Source of the DNA: Derxia gummosa DSM 723 | GTDB lineage: Bacteria; Pseudomonadota; Gammaproteobacteria; Burkholderiales; Burkholderiaceae_E | Length of the DNA: 64,000 nucleotides | Direction: 5' to 3' | Assembly (NCBI RefSeq): GCF_000482785.1 | Contig: NZ_AXWS01000008.1 | Coordinates: 620,001 to 684,000 of the forward strand | Part shown: one piece after another, positions 29,350 through 41,936 of the stretch | Layout: each line of letters begins with the position of its first letter | Position numbering within the stretch: position 1 is the first letter of the stretch | Notes under the pieces: model-generated | Databases searched by the model: none | Told to the model about the DNA's origin: nothing | What the model saw: the letters and a program-made list of their open reading frames with translations, nothing else | Program-made: the position numbers and the translations under genes

Positions 29350-29964
29350 TCAGCCCGCGGCGGCGAGGTCGTCGGGCGTATTGAGGTTGCGGAAGGCCGA
29401 TTCGTCGTCGAACACGGCCCGCGCCGCGCCTTGCGTGGCGGCCCAGGCGCCCAGCTTGCGCTGGTCGGCGTCGAGCGCGGCGCCGACGCTGTCGGCGAGT
29501 TCGCGCGCGACGAGCATGAAGGCCGGCTCGCGGTGGCCGCCGCATTCGGCCATGACGACCCGGGCGCCGGTCTCGGCGGCGCGCGCCGCGAGTCGGGCGA
29601 CGAGGTCCAGCGGAAAGAACGGCGCATCGCAGGGCAGCATCACGAGCCAGGGCGTGGTGGCGGCGCGCAGCCCGGCTTCGAGGCCGGCAAGCGGGCCGGG
29701 ATAGCCGTCGCGCAGATCTCGCAGCACCGGCCAGCCAGAGGCCGCATGCCGGTCGAGATTGCGGTTGGCGCTGATCATCACCGTGTCCACCTGCGGCAGC
29801 AGCCGCTCCAGCACGAGCGTCACGAGCGGCCGGCCAGCCAGTTCGATCAGCCCCTTGTCGGCATCGCCCATGCGGCTGCCGCGCCCGCCGGCCAGGATCA
29901 GTCCCGTGATGTCGGCACGGGCCGGTGTGGCGCGAACGGCGGGCGTCATGGTGCGGGGCGGCAT
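29350..29964 (-). CDS. mobA: Molybdenum cofactor guanylyltransferase MobA
   Basis: Transfers GMP from GTP to molybdopterin. The signature LILAGGRGSRMGDADKGLIEL gives the nucleotide-binding Gly-rich loop and the conserved DKG. PWLVMLPCDAPFFP supplies the metal-binding Asp, and AFRNLNTPDDL is the usual C-terminal block. The length of 204 is normal. Starts at 29964 and 29949 are both possible; neither has a clear Shine-Dalgarno. The companion gene mobB is 23 kb away at 6329, and mobA is divergent from the DUF1178 gene. Confidence 0.94.
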   Translation of the reverse strand: MPPRTMTPAVRATPARADITGLILAGGRGSRMGDADKGLIELAGRPLVTLVLERLLPQVDTVMISANRNLDRHAASGWPVLRDLRDGYPGPLAGLEAGLRAATTPWLVMLPCDAPFFPLDLVARLAARAAETGARVVMAECGGHREPAFMLVARELADSVGAALDADQRKLGAWAATQGAARAVFDDESAFRNLNTPDDLAAAG

Positions 29965-29975
29965 CGGGCCGCTTC

Positions 29976-29981
29976 GTATAA
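29976..29981 (+). promoter_or_regulatory. Consensus -10 box (TATAAT) upstream of the DUF1178 gene
   Basis: A perfect TATAAT lies 57 bases before the DUF1178 start in otherwise GC-rich DNA. No clear TTGACA-like -35 sits at the right distance, so the call rests on the -10 alone. Confidence 0.45.
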
Positions 29982-30038
29982 TCGATTCGGATTCATGGAG
30001 TTGCCGCGCGGGGCGGCGCGTTCGACGCGGGGGAACCG

Positions 30039-30506
30039 ATGATCGTCTTCAATCTGGCTTGCGAGCACAACCACGCCTTTGAAGGGTGGTTCGGATCGGC
30101 GCAGGACTTCGACGATCAGAAGGCGCGCGGTCTGCTCGTCTGCCCCGTGTGCGAGAGCCGCGAGATCACGCGGCGGCTGTCGGCGCCCCGGCTGAATCTG
30201 CGTGGCGGCGACGTGCATGCCGAGGCGCCGCGTCTCGCCGCCGCCGAGCCGTCCGCCGGTCCGCCCCCCGAGCTGGCGGCCGAACTGCACAAGGCCTGGG
30301 TCGCGGTGTCGCGCCACATCGTCGCCAATACCGAGGACGTCGGCGATCGCTTTGCCGCTGAGGCGCGCCGCATCCATCACCAGGAAGCGCCGGAGCGAAA
30401 TATTCGCGGAACCGCGACGCCGGAACAGGCGCGCGAGCTGCGGGAAGAAGGCATTGAAGTGCAATCGTTCCCGCTCGCCCCTGGCGCCAAATCGACGCTG
30501 CAGTAA
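30039..30506 (+). CDS. DUF1178 family protein
   Basis: A 155-residue cytoplasmic protein with the family N-terminus: Cys8-x-His10 in LACEHNHAFEGWFGSAQDFDDQ, then CPVC (C35, C38) in LVCPVCESREITRRLSAPR, forming a probable zinc-ribbon. The middle is Ala/Pro-rich linker; the C-terminal half (VAVSRHIVANTEDVGDRFA, EARRIHHQEAPERNIRGTAT) is the conserved DUF1178 helical block. The molecular function is unknown. It is divergent from mobA. Confidence 0.9.
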   Translation: MIVFNLACEHNHAFEGWFGSAQDFDDQKARGLLVCPVCESREITRRLSAPRLNLRGGDVHAEAPRLAAAEPSAGPPPELAAELHKAWVAVSRHIVANTEDVGDRFAAEARRIHHQEAPERNIRGTATPEQARELREEGIEVQSFPLAPGAKSTLQ

Positions 30507-30557
30507 CTGGGATACGAGCGCCGACTTCGTTGCATTCGTAAGTCTTCTTGTCGGTGT

Positions 30558-30569
30558 TTGTCCTACAAG
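30558..30569 (+). promoter_or_regulatory. TTGTCCTACAAG element
   Basis: The same 12-mer occurs at 17141-17152 upstream of the DUF4398 operon. It has inverted arms TTGT/ACAA around CCT. It lies 97 bases before the 98-residue gene's ATG. It may be a shared operator or promoter element; nothing more can be said from two copies. Confidence 0.35.
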
Positions 30570-30665
30570 CGCTCTGCATGATGGCCGACTTTCCTGCACC
30601 GGGCTTCCCCGGATCATCCGTCACACCAGATTCGGACCCGATGATCCTTTCAAGGAGAAACCCAG

Positions 30666-30962
30666 ATGGCGAACTCGACTGCGCAGGCGAACACCATGGT
30701 GATGTCGCCGTTCGCGATGATGTTCCCCGAGGCGGTGCGCGAGATTCTCGAGCGGGCCGAAACCCTGCCGCTGCCGCGCAAGCGCTTCAGCCCCTTGTCC
30801 AAGCCCGCGCCCTGGGGTTTCGGGCGTGACGAGGCGATCGAGGTGTCGGCGGGCACCGACGTCAGCGGTGCGGGTTCCGACGTCGAGCGCGAACTCATCG
30901 AGTATCAGGAACTGCTTCACGCGGCTGCGCAGAATCCGTCGAACGAGGCGCATCCGGCCTGA
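30666..30962 (+). CDS. Uncharacterised 98-residue protein
   Basis: Not recognised. It starts MANSTAQANTMVMSPFAMMF, with an AAGGAG Shine-Dalgarno eight bases upstream that strongly supports translation. A short helix follows (VREILERAETLPLPRKRFSP), then a disordered, acidic C-terminus (VERELIEYQELLHAAA). There is no TM segment or signal peptide. The leader holds a GGATCAT/ATGATCC inverted repeat (30611-30617 and 30641-30647) and the TTGTCCTACAAG element. The gene is flanked by gaps on both sides, so it is probably monocistronic. Confidence 0.65.
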   Translation: MANSTAQANTMVMSPFAMMFPEAVREILERAETLPLPRKRFSPLSKPAPWGFGRDEAIEVSAGTDVSGAGSDVERELIEYQELLHAAAQNPSNEAHPA

Positions 30963-31455
30963 TCGGCGGCCCGCGTCGGTCCGGCTCACCCGGACTGTCA
31001 GGTGGTACGCAAGCCGGGGGCGAGGAGCCTCCGGCTTTGTTGCATCCGCCGTCGATGACGCGGGTAAATCCAGATTCCCGGCAGTTTTTTCTTCAATGCG
31101 CGAATACCGGAGCAATTCCGGCGGTTTTCATTCTTTCGCGTCAATTCAAATCAGGTAAGGCAATTCGGAGCGGGCGCCTATTCGGCCCGCGTTTCCGAAA
31201 GCGGGTCATCCCTCATATCGGGTCTGGCCGCCGCAATCGCGCGCTTTTCGTCCGATCGATGAAATGCGAAGGCGGCGACGATCGCGTTGTCGCCGAGAAA
31301 CCTCTGCAAGCCGTGCCGTTGCGCATGGGCCGCCTGGATGATTGGATACAATCATTTACCAGCAAGCACAAAGCGCAGGTTGCCGACCGGGTTCCACCGG
31401 CGGGCCAGGCGGTTTCCCGGCGCCGTCCAGCAACCGGACTGCAGCTCGTATCCAG
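30963..31455. other. 493 bp intergenic region before the fimV-like gene
   Basis: No convincing gene on either strand. A 7-bp-arm inverted repeat ATGATTG-GATA-CAATCAT lies at 31338-31355, overlapping a TACAAT -10-like hexamer at 31347-31352, roughly 100 bases upstream of the fimV-like start. The remainder shows nothing I can assign. Confidence 0.45.
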
Positions 31456-33381
31456 ATGACTTCGATGTCGGCCAAACCAGCCCAGCCTTTCCACCGCAGC
31501 CTTCGCGGCGTGTCGCTCGCTTTCGGTCTTGCGTTCGCGCTCGTCGGTCGTCCCGCAGGGGCGCTAGGCCTGGGCGAGATCGAGATGCGCTCGCAGCTGG
31601 GTCAGGCATTCCACGCCGAGATTCCGGTGCGCCTCGCGGAGGGCGAGACCCTCACCTCGGCCTGCGTGAACCTGCCGAGGGTCGCGGACGGTGACATTCC
31701 GGGCATCGGCCGCGCGAACGTGACCATCGAATCGCGCGGCGGCCGCACCTTGCTGGTGGTGCGCGGCCGTTCGGCGCTGAACGAGCCGGTGGCCCGGCTG
31801 GTGATCGAGGCGGGCTGCGATGCGCGCGTCACGCGCGATTTCACGCTGTTCGTCGATCCGCCGGAGTTGGGCATGCCCGCGAATCAGCCGGTTCCGGCCT
31901 TTGCCTCGGTGCCGCTGGCCGTGGCGGGCGCGGGCAGCCTTCCGGCGGCGACCCGGGCGGAGGCGTCCGCCAGCACCGGCCAGAGCGTGCGCAAGCCGCG
32001 TGTCGTGCGGCCACGGCCGGCCCCCGCCGTTCCCGGCGCGAATGAATCCGTGCCCGCTCACGCACCGGCGCTTCCGCCGGGTGATCGCATGCGCCTCCTG
32101 AGTCCCGAGGACTCGCGGCCGATCGGTGGCGCCCAGGCTCCGTCCGACCGCGCCGGCATCGATGGCGCCAGCATCGCGGCCGAGGCCCGCATCTCGGCCC
32201 GCGAGCAGGAACTCGCGGCCCAGGTGATCGCGCTCGGCAAGGAGATCGAGGAGCTGAAGAAGCGCGCCGCCACCGAGGTCGCGCATCCGGTCGCGGCGGC
32301 CGAGGTCGAGCTGCCGCCGTGGTGGGCGTTCGCCCTTGGCGGCGCGACGCTGCTGTCGATGCTGGCCGCCTTGGGCATGTACCGGCGCCAGCGCCAGCTC
32401 GGCGAGATGATCGAGCGTGCGCCGTGGTGGCAGAATGCCGCCGCGCCGGTCGCGCCGGCTCCGATGGTAGCCGACATGCCCGCCACGTTGATGAGCGCCT
32501 ACGCGACGGAGGCCGACGACGATCTCAATGTGCGCCCCGTCGCGCGTGCCTCGCTGTCGTCGGCGCCGGTCGAGGTGAACTTTCCCGACCGCCTCGGCGA
32601 GATCGAGGTGGAAGAACTGAGTGGCACGCGCGCCCTCAATGCGCTGCGCACCGAGCCGGAGGTTCCGCAGCGCGCGGGCGTGGTCACGCGTTCGACGGTG
32701 CTCGACATGCCCGATGCCGAATTCGAACTGTCGGCGACCCAGGAGCAGCCGGCGCTGCAGGCGAGTTCGGTGTTTGACGCCGCCAAGCTGCCGCCGCTGG
32801 ATTTCGACCTTGGCATGCCCGAAGGCGAGCAGCCGGCCTCGGCCGGCCTCGATTTCTCGGCCACCGTGCCCGAGTTGCGCCCGGCGACCGGAGTCGCGCG
32901 CACGCCGCTCGGCACCGCGGAGGCAAGGCGCATCCAGGCCCGGCTGCGCGCCACCGTCGATGCGGTCGAGCAGGCCGACAACTATGTCGAGAACGGCCAG
33001 TTCGAGTCGGCCGTGGTCACGCTCGCGCGCTACATCGAGGAGCATGCCGATGCGCCGCGGGCCGCCTGGCTGATGCTGCTGGAGCTGTATCGGCGCACCG
33101 ACCGCACGCCGGCCTACGAGAAGCTGGCTGCCGCCTTCGCCGAGCGCTTCGGCCGTCCGGCACGTGCCTGGGATCAGGCCGGCTCGCTCGATCGCGGCGT
33201 GGGCCTCGATTCCAACCCCGAGATGCTCCAGTCGATCTGGGCCAAGTGGGGCACGCCCGAGGCGATCGGCCTGCTGGCCGAACTGCTCGAGGATCCCGAC
33301 GCTAGCGAGGCCGACTACTACAACCTCGCGCTCCAGCGCGACCTGCTCAACTTCGTGAAGATCTGCCCGCTCGATGGTTGA
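31456..33381 (+). CDS. FimV-like inner-membrane protein
   Basis: A 641-residue protein. A signal peptide (about 1-37) is followed by the FimV N-terminal domain (LGLGEIEMRSQLGQAFHAEI, 38-134) that in Pseudomonas FimV acts in the periplasm. Next are a Pro-rich linker, a coiled coil (240-272, EQELAAQVIALGKEIEELKK), one TM segment (289-308, WWAFALGGATLLSMLAALGM), and a cytoplasmic acidic region ending in a TPR-like C-terminal domain (VENGQFESAVVTLARYIEEHA). There is no LysM motif visible, unlike P. aeruginosa FimV. It probably organises polar or twitching functions. The start at 31456 lacks a clear Shine-Dalgarno; MSAKP at 31465 is the alternative. Confidence 0.82.
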   Translation: MTSMSAKPAQPFHRSLRGVSLAFGLAFALVGRPAGALGLGEIEMRSQLGQAFHAEIPVRLAEGETLTSACVNLPRVADGDIPGIGRANVTIESRGGRTLLVVRGRSALNEPVARLVIEAGCDARVTRDFTLFVDPPELGMPANQPVPAFASVPLAVAGAGSLPAATRAEASASTGQSVRKPRVVRPRPAPAVPGANESVPAHAPALPPGDRMRLLSPEDSRPIGGAQAPSDRAGIDGASIAAEARISAREQELAAQVIALGKEIEELKKRAATEVAHPVAAAEVELPPWWAFALGGATLLSMLAALGMYRRQRQLGEMIERAPWWQNAAAPVAPAPMVADMPATLMSAYATEADDDLNVRPVARASLSSAPVEVNFPDRLGEIEVEELSGTRALNALRTEPEVPQRAGVVTRSTVLDMPDAEFELSATQEQPALQASSVFDAAKLPPLDFDLGMPEGEQPASAGLDFSATVPELRPATGVARTPLGTAEARRIQARLRATVDAVEQADNYVENGQFESAVVTLARYIEEHADAPRAAWLMLLELYRRTDRTPAYEKLAAAFAERFGRPARAWDQAGSLDRGVGLDSNPEMLQSIWAKWGTPEAIGLLAELLEDPDASEADYYNLALQRDLLNFVKICPLDG

Positions 33382-33404
33382 GCGGCGCGGCCGGCGCGCG
33401 CGAC

Positions 33405-33427
33405 ACGGCGGCTTCGGCCGCCGTTTT
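33405..33427 (+). terminator. Intrinsic terminator of the fimV-like gene
   Basis: An 8-bp stem ACGGCGGC/GCCGCCGT closes a TTCG tetraloop and is followed by TTTC. It lies 24 bases after the stop at 33381 and before the convergent esterase gene. Confidence 0.85.
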
Positions 33428-33464
33428 CATTGGCGCGCCCGGCACTGCCCGAGCGCCCGGCGCC

Positions 33465-34103
33465 TCAGTGCCCGGCGCGCAGCAGCGGTTCCAGCTTCGG
33501 CCAGACGTTGTCGAGGATGAGCGGCTGGGCCTGCACCGTCGGATGGATGCGGTCGGCCTGGAAGAAGCTCGCATCGGCCGCGAAACCGTCGAGCAGAAAG
33601 GGCACGAGCGCCGCCTTGTGCGCCTGCGCCGTCTGCTCGAACACCGCCGCGAAGCGCTCGGTATAGCCGCGCCCGAAGTTGGGCGGCAGCTGCATGCCCA
33701 CCAGCAGCACCTTCGCGCCCGCGCCCTGGCTCGCGCCGATGATCGTGTCGAGGTTGCGGCGCGTCATGTCGAGCGGGCTGCCGCGCAGGCCGTCGTTGGC
33801 GCCGAGCTCGACGATGACGAGCCTCGGCTTGTGCTCGTCGAGCAGCTTTGGCAGCCGGCTCGCGCCGCCGGCCGTGGTCTCGCCGCTGATGCTGGCGTTG
33901 ACCACGTTCCAGTCGAGTTTCTTCTCGGCCAGGCGATCCCGTAGCAATTTGACCCAGCCGCTGTCGCGCGGCAGGCCGTACTCGGCCGATAGACTGTCCC
34001 CGAGCACCAGCAGCGTGCGCGTCGCGGCGACGGAACTCGCGGGCGCGAGCGCCGCTCCCATCACGAGGCCCGCGAGGGCGGTAACCCAGGTTCTTCTCTT
34101 CAT
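33465..34103 (-). CDS. tesA: TesA-type SGNH esterase / lysophospholipase
   Basis: A 212-residue periplasmic serine hydrolase. The signal peptide (MKRRTWVTALAGLVMGAALA) is followed by GDSLS with nucleophile S37, the Asn block VELGANDGLRG and the catalytic pair DRIHPT near the C-terminus (SGNH motifs I, III, V). It hydrolyses thioesters, lysophospholipids or aryl esters. As in E. coli, it is divergent from a ybbA-like ATPase. The two start codons overlap by two bases (34101-34104), so each gene's promoter must lie within the other's coding region or one start is further in. Confidence 0.9.
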   Translation of the reverse strand: MKRRTWVTALAGLVMGAALAPASSVAATRTLLVLGDSLSAEYGLPRDSGWVKLLRDRLAEKKLDWNVVNASISGETTAGGASRLPKLLDEHKPRLVIVELGANDGLRGSPLDMTRRNLDTIIGASQGAGAKVLLVGMQLPPNFGRGYTERFAAVFEQTAQAHKAALVPFLLDGFAADASFFQADRIHPTVQAQPLILDNVWPKLEPLLRAGH

Positions 34104-34809
34104 GTTCGAAACATCCACGATGGTTGACACGGTGCCCGCGATTTCGGTGCGCGGCGTGCGGCGCGAGGTGAGCGACTCGACCGGCACGCTCACGATTCTG
34201 GACGGCATCGACTTCGACATCGCTGCCGGCGAGACGGTGGCGATCGTCGGCGCGAGTGGTTCGGGCAAGAGCACGCTGCTCGGCATCCTCGCCGGGCTCG
34301 ACCGGCCGACCGCCGGCGCGGTGCGCTATGCGGGGCGGGACATTCTTGCCGAGGACGAGGATGGCCGCGCGCGCTGGCGGGCCGCAAACCTCGGCTTCGT
34401 GTTCCAGTCGTTCCAGTTGTTGCCACATCTGACGGCGATCGAGAACGTGATGCTGCCGCTCGAACTCGCCGGCGCGCCCGACGCGAAGGCACGTGCGAAG
34501 GCGGCGCTAGAGGCGGTGGGCCTCGACGCGCGGCTCGACCATCGGCCCGCGACGCTGTCCGGCGGCGAGCAGCAGCGCGTCGCGCTCGCGCGCGCCTTCG
34601 TGGCCGAGCCGCGCGTGCTGCTGGCCGACGAGCCGACGGGCAGCCTCGACGCGCAGACGGGCGAGCAGATCGTGGCGCTCATGTTCGATCTCGTCGCGCG
34701 CCACGGGACGACGGTGGTGCTCGTCACGCACGATCCGGCGCTCGCGCGGCGCTGCGGCCGGGTGATGACGATGCAGGCCGGGCGGCTGGCGGAGACGTTG
34801 CCCGCCTGA
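34102..34809 (+). CDS. ybbA: YbbA-like ABC transporter ATP-binding protein
   Basis: A 235-residue MacB/LolD-type ATPase: Walker A GASGSGKST, Q-loop FVFQSFQLLPHL, signature LSGGEQQR, Walker B VLLADEPTG and switch His in VTHDPALA. The alignable match is E. coli YbbA, which pairs with the permease YbbP next to tesA. Here the next gene is nnr, in opposite orientation, so the expected permease is missing from the site. ATG 34102 and ATG 34120 (MVDTVPAIS) are both possible starts; the second would separate it from tesA. Confidence 0.9.
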   Translation: MFETSTMVDTVPAISVRGVRREVSDSTGTLTILDGIDFDIAAGETVAIVGASGSGKSTLLGILAGLDRPTAGAVRYAGRDILAEDEDGRARWRAANLGFVFQSFQLLPHLTAIENVMLPLELAGAPDAKARAKAALEAVGLDARLDHRPATLSGGEQQRVALARAFVAEPRVLLADEPTGSLDAQTGEQIVALMFDLVARHGTTVVLVTHDPALARRCGRVMTMQAGRLAETLPA

Positions 34810-34823
34810 CGCTGCCCGCGCGC

Positions 34824-36431
34824 TCAGGCGGGCCGCGTCAGCCGGTTGAGCAGCGTCCGGATCGCCGGCGCCAGCTCGCCGGCCGCGAGGCCGACCGGGC
34901 CGATGCCCGCAGCGACCAGCTCGTCCGCCGCGCGGCCGTGCAGCCAGACCGCCGCGCAGGCGACCTCGAAGGCATCGTCGTCGCGCGCGAGCAGGGCGCC
35001 CGCGAGGCCAGCGAGCACGTCGCCGGTGCCGCCGGTGGCCAGCGCCGGATTGCCGGTCGGGTTGATGCGCAACCGGCCGTCGGGCGCGGCGACGACCGTG
35101 CCCGCGCCCTTGAGCGCGACCACGCTTGCGTAGTGCCGCGCCAGCTCGGCCGCCACGGCGGGGCGGTCGGCATTGACGAGGCCGGCGTCGGGCGGCGGCG
35201 CGGCCCGGGCAGCGCCGTCACTCGCGCGCGTCGCCGCGAGCAGACGCGCGGCTTCGAGCGGATGCGGCGTGAGCACGGCGGGTCGCAGGCCGGTGCCGGC
35301 ACGCGCGGCGAGCGCGGCTTGCAGCGCGGGCGTCGCGGCGACGAGATTGAGCGCGTCGGCATCGAGCACCAGACGGTCGGCGACGGGCAGCAGCGCGGCG
35401 AGCAGATCGCGTGCCTCGGCCGATTGGCCGAGGCCGGGGCCGATCACGAGCGCGCCGCTGGCGGGCGGCGCGATGACGGACGCCGGTCCGGCCGCTTCGC
35501 CGCCGGCCTTCAGCCCGGGCGACCCGCCCTCGGCCGGGACGGGCCGCCACATGATCTCGGGATGAATCGGGTCATAGGCGGGCGCGTCCGCAAGCGTGTG
35601 CGCGAACACCCGGCCCGCGCCCGCGAGCAGCCCGGCGCGTGCTGCCAGCACCGCCGCGCCGGTCATGCCAGCCGAGCCGCCGATGATGCGCAGGTCGCCC
35701 GAATTGCCCTTGTGGCTGTCGAGCGCGCGTGGCGCGAGCAGTGCGGCGAAGCCGTCGGGCGCGTTGAGCCAGGCGCTCGCGGCGGCGGCGGCCTCGGTGT
35801 CGAGGCCGATCGGCGCCACGGTCACGCGGCCGGCGTGGACCAGGCCGGCACCCGTGTGCAGGCCGGGCTTGTCGCCGATCATCGTGACGGTGAGCGTCGC
35901 CCGTACCGCGATGCCGTCGGCGCCACCCACGACCGCGCCGCTGTCACCGTCGATGCCCGAGGGCAGGTCGATGGCGAGCACCGGGCCGGGATGGGCGTTG
36001 ACGCGCTCGATCGCCGCGCGGTACTCGCCGCCGGGCGCGCGTTGCAGGCCGATGCCGAACAGGCCGTCGATGACGCACTGGCGCCGATCGGGCCGCAGAA
36101 GGCCGACGAGATCGGCGGCGGGGCGGATGGGCAGGCCGGCGGCCCGGCAGAGCGCGACCGCGCCGGCGCTGTCGGGCGTGAGCCGGCCGAGGTCGCCGAA
36201 GGCCAGCACGGTCGCGCGGCGGCCGGCGCGATGCAGCCGCGCGGCGGCCTCGAAGGCATCGCCGCCGTTGTTGCCGGGGCCGGCCAGCAGCAGGAAGTCG
36301 TCGGCGTCGAGCGCGAGGGCGGCGTCGGCAATCGCGGCGCCGGCGCGCGACATGAGGGTGCGCGCCGGCAGCGCCGCCTGGGCGGCGGTCTCGACGGCGC
36401 GCAACTGGGCGAGGGTGAGCAGCGGAGTCAT
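34824..36431 (-). CDS. nnr: Bifunctional NAD(P)H-hydrate repair enzyme Nnr
   Basis: A 535-residue fusion. The N-terminal part (1-215) is NAD(P)HX epimerase (YjeF_N): LLAGPGNNGGDAFEAA, AIDLPSGIDGDSG. The C-terminal part (225-535) is the ADP/ATP-dependent dehydratase of the ribokinase-like fold: HKGNSGDLRIIGGS, DADALNLVAA, VALKGAGTVVAAP and NPALATGGTGDVLAGL. It repairs hydrated NADH/NADPH. Length and order match other proteobacterial fusions. It is convergent with the ybbA-like gene 14 bp away and sits upstream of the minus-strand dadA-like gene's terminator hairpin. Confidence 0.95.
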   Translation of the reverse strand: MTPLLTLAQLRAVETAAQAALPARTLMSRAGAAIADAALALDADDFLLLAGPGNNGGDAFEAAARLHRAGRRATVLAFGDLGRLTPDSAGAVALCRAAGLPIRPAADLVGLLRPDRRQCVIDGLFGIGLQRAPGGEYRAAIERVNAHPGPVLAIDLPSGIDGDSGAVVGGADGIAVRATLTVTMIGDKPGLHTGAGLVHAGRVTVAPIGLDTEAAAAASAWLNAPDGFAALLAPRALDSHKGNSGDLRIIGGSAGMTGAAVLAARAGLLAGAGRVFAHTLADAPAYDPIHPEIMWRPVPAEGGSPGLKAGGEAAGPASVIAPPASGALVIGPGLGQSAEARDLLAALLPVADRLVLDADALNLVAATPALQAALAARAGTGLRPAVLTPHPLEAARLLAATRASDGAARAAPPPDAGLVNADRPAVAAELARHYASVVALKGAGTVVAAPDGRLRINPTGNPALATGGTGDVLAGLAGALLARDDDAFEVACAAVWLHGRAADELVAAGIGPVGLAAGELAPAIRTLLNRLTRPA

Positions 36432-36461
36432 GCGGTGATGCTAGCCGGCGCACACGCCGGA

Positions 36462-36491
36462 CGGCATCGCCTTCGGCATGCGGCGATGCCG
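36462..36491 (-). terminator. Hairpin between the dadA-like stop and nnr start
   Basis: Perfect 10-bp arms CGGCATCGCC/GGCGATGCCG with a 10-base loop, 11 bases after the dadA-like stop on the minus strand. There is no T-tract, so it is a weak or stabilising terminator. Confidence 0.5.
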
Positions 36492-36501
36492 GCTGCCCGC
36501 G

Positions 36502-37803
36502 TCAGCGCCGCAGCGATGCCAGCGTCAGCCCGTCGAGATCGATCGGCGCCGGCCGCCCGCTCACCAGTTCGGCCAGCACCTGGCCCGCGCCGGCCGCCAC
36601 CGTCCAGCCGTGGCTGCCGTGGGCAAGATTCACGAACACCGCCGGATGCGGCGTCGCGCCGAGCAGCGGCGTGCCTTGCGGCAGCAGCGCGCGTTCGCCC
36701 ACCCAGATCTGCGGGCAGGTCAGGTCGGCCGCGCCACCGAACCAGCCGCGCATCACGCGCCACAGCGCCTCGGGCACCGGGCCGTCGGCGCTCAGTTCGC
36801 GCCGCGCGCCCAGCTCGACCCCGCCCGCCACGCGCATGCGGTTGCCCATGCGCGTGATCGACACGCCCGTCGCCTCGTCGATCACCGCCGCGAGCGGCGC
36901 TCGCTCGTGCCGGCGAATACCCAGCGTGATCGAGTAGCCGCGCACCGGCACGAAGCCCGGCGAGCAGCCGAGCCGGCGCAGCAGGCCCGCGCTGTCGGTG
37001 CCGGTGCACAGCACGACGGCGTCCGGCTCCAGCGTGTCGGGCGCCGACGGCGGATGCCAGGTCAGGTCGGGGTCCTGCAATTCGGGGGTGGCGCGCAGCC
37101 GCAGGCGCGGTCGGCCGCCCGACACGTCCAGCTCGTTCACCTCGGCGCGGAAATGGAACCGCACGCCGTCGGCCATCAGCGCGCGCTTGAGCTGGCGCGT
37201 GAACCAGGCGACGTTGCCGGTGCGTGCATCGGGCAGGCTCAGGCCGCCCGCGAGCGGCAGCTCGTCCGACAGCGCCGGCTCGATCTCGCGGCAGCGCTCG
37301 GGCGAGGCTTCCTCCACGATGAAGCCCGCGTCGGCCAGCACCGGCAACTGGGCAGTCGCGGCGGCCAGCGCGCGCTCCGAGCGGAACAGCCGCAGGCAGC
37401 CCGCGCGGTCGCGCGAATCGATCTCGCGCTCGGCGATCAGTGCCAGCGAGGCCTCGCGGCCAAGCAGCGCCAGCCGCCGCAGCCGCTCCTGGTTGGCGAC
37501 GAAGCGCCTGGCGCGCGACTCGCCGAGCCAGCGAATAAGCCACAGCCAATTGGCCGGCGACAGCCCCGGGCGCAGCACCACCGGCCCGTGCGGCCGCAGC
37601 CAGTTGCGCAGCCAGCGCCCCGGCATGTGCGGCGCCGACCACGGCACGGCGAGTGCCGGCGCCGCGATGGCGGCCGGGGCGAAGCTGGTTTCCTGCGCGA
37701 CGTTGGCGCGACGGTCGATGACGGTGACGTCATGACCCGCCGCGCGCAGCCAGTGCGCGGTGCAGACGCCGACGACGCCCGCGCCGATGACGGCGACATG
37801 CAT
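36502..37803 (-). CDS. DadA-like FAD-dependent D-amino acid dehydrogenase
   Basis: A 433-residue flavoprotein of the DAO family. The FAD-binding motif VIGAGVVGVCTAHWLRAAGH is at residue 4; the distinctive segment QETSFAPAA follows the second strand. C-terminal blocks RMGNRMRVAGGVELG and NLAHGSHGWTVAAGAGQVLAEL (ADP-ribose contact) are typical of DadA. It probably oxidises D-amino acids to 2-oxo acids, feeding electrons to quinone at the membrane. The ATG at 37803 has no strong Shine-Dalgarno, but the fold begins exactly there. It is divergent from the 5-oxoprolinase gene. Confidence 0.88.
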   Translation of the reverse strand: MHVAVIGAGVVGVCTAHWLRAAGHDVTVIDRRANVAQETSFAPAAIAAPALAVPWSAPHMPGRWLRNWLRPHGPVVLRPGLSPANWLWLIRWLGESRARRFVANQERLRRLALLGREASLALIAEREIDSRDRAGCLRLFRSERALAAATAQLPVLADAGFIVEEASPERCREIEPALSDELPLAGGLSLPDARTGNVAWFTRQLKRALMADGVRFHFRAEVNELDVSGGRPRLRLRATPELQDPDLTWHPPSAPDTLEPDAVVLCTGTDSAGLLRRLGCSPGFVPVRGYSITLGIRRHERAPLAAVIDEATGVSITRMGNRMRVAGGVELGARRELSADGPVPEALWRVMRGWFGGAADLTCPQIWVGERALLPQGTPLLGATPHPAVFVNLAHGSHGWTVAAGAGQVLAELVSGRPAPIDLDGLTLASLRR

Positions 37804-37906
37804 GGGGAGGTGTTCTTCTTCAAGTGGCGGTCGGCGGATGGGGCCGCCGGGACGGGCGCGGATTCTAACGGCGTGCCTGGCTGGCATCGGCTGCTAGATT
37901 CGCCCG

Positions 37907-41929
<4,023 letters not shown>

Positions 41930-41936
41930 GCCGGGC

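Noticed and set aside
31037-31459. 140-residue frame upstream of the fimV-like gene
   Set aside because: Low-quality composition and overlap with the fimV-like start; no Shine-Dalgarno.
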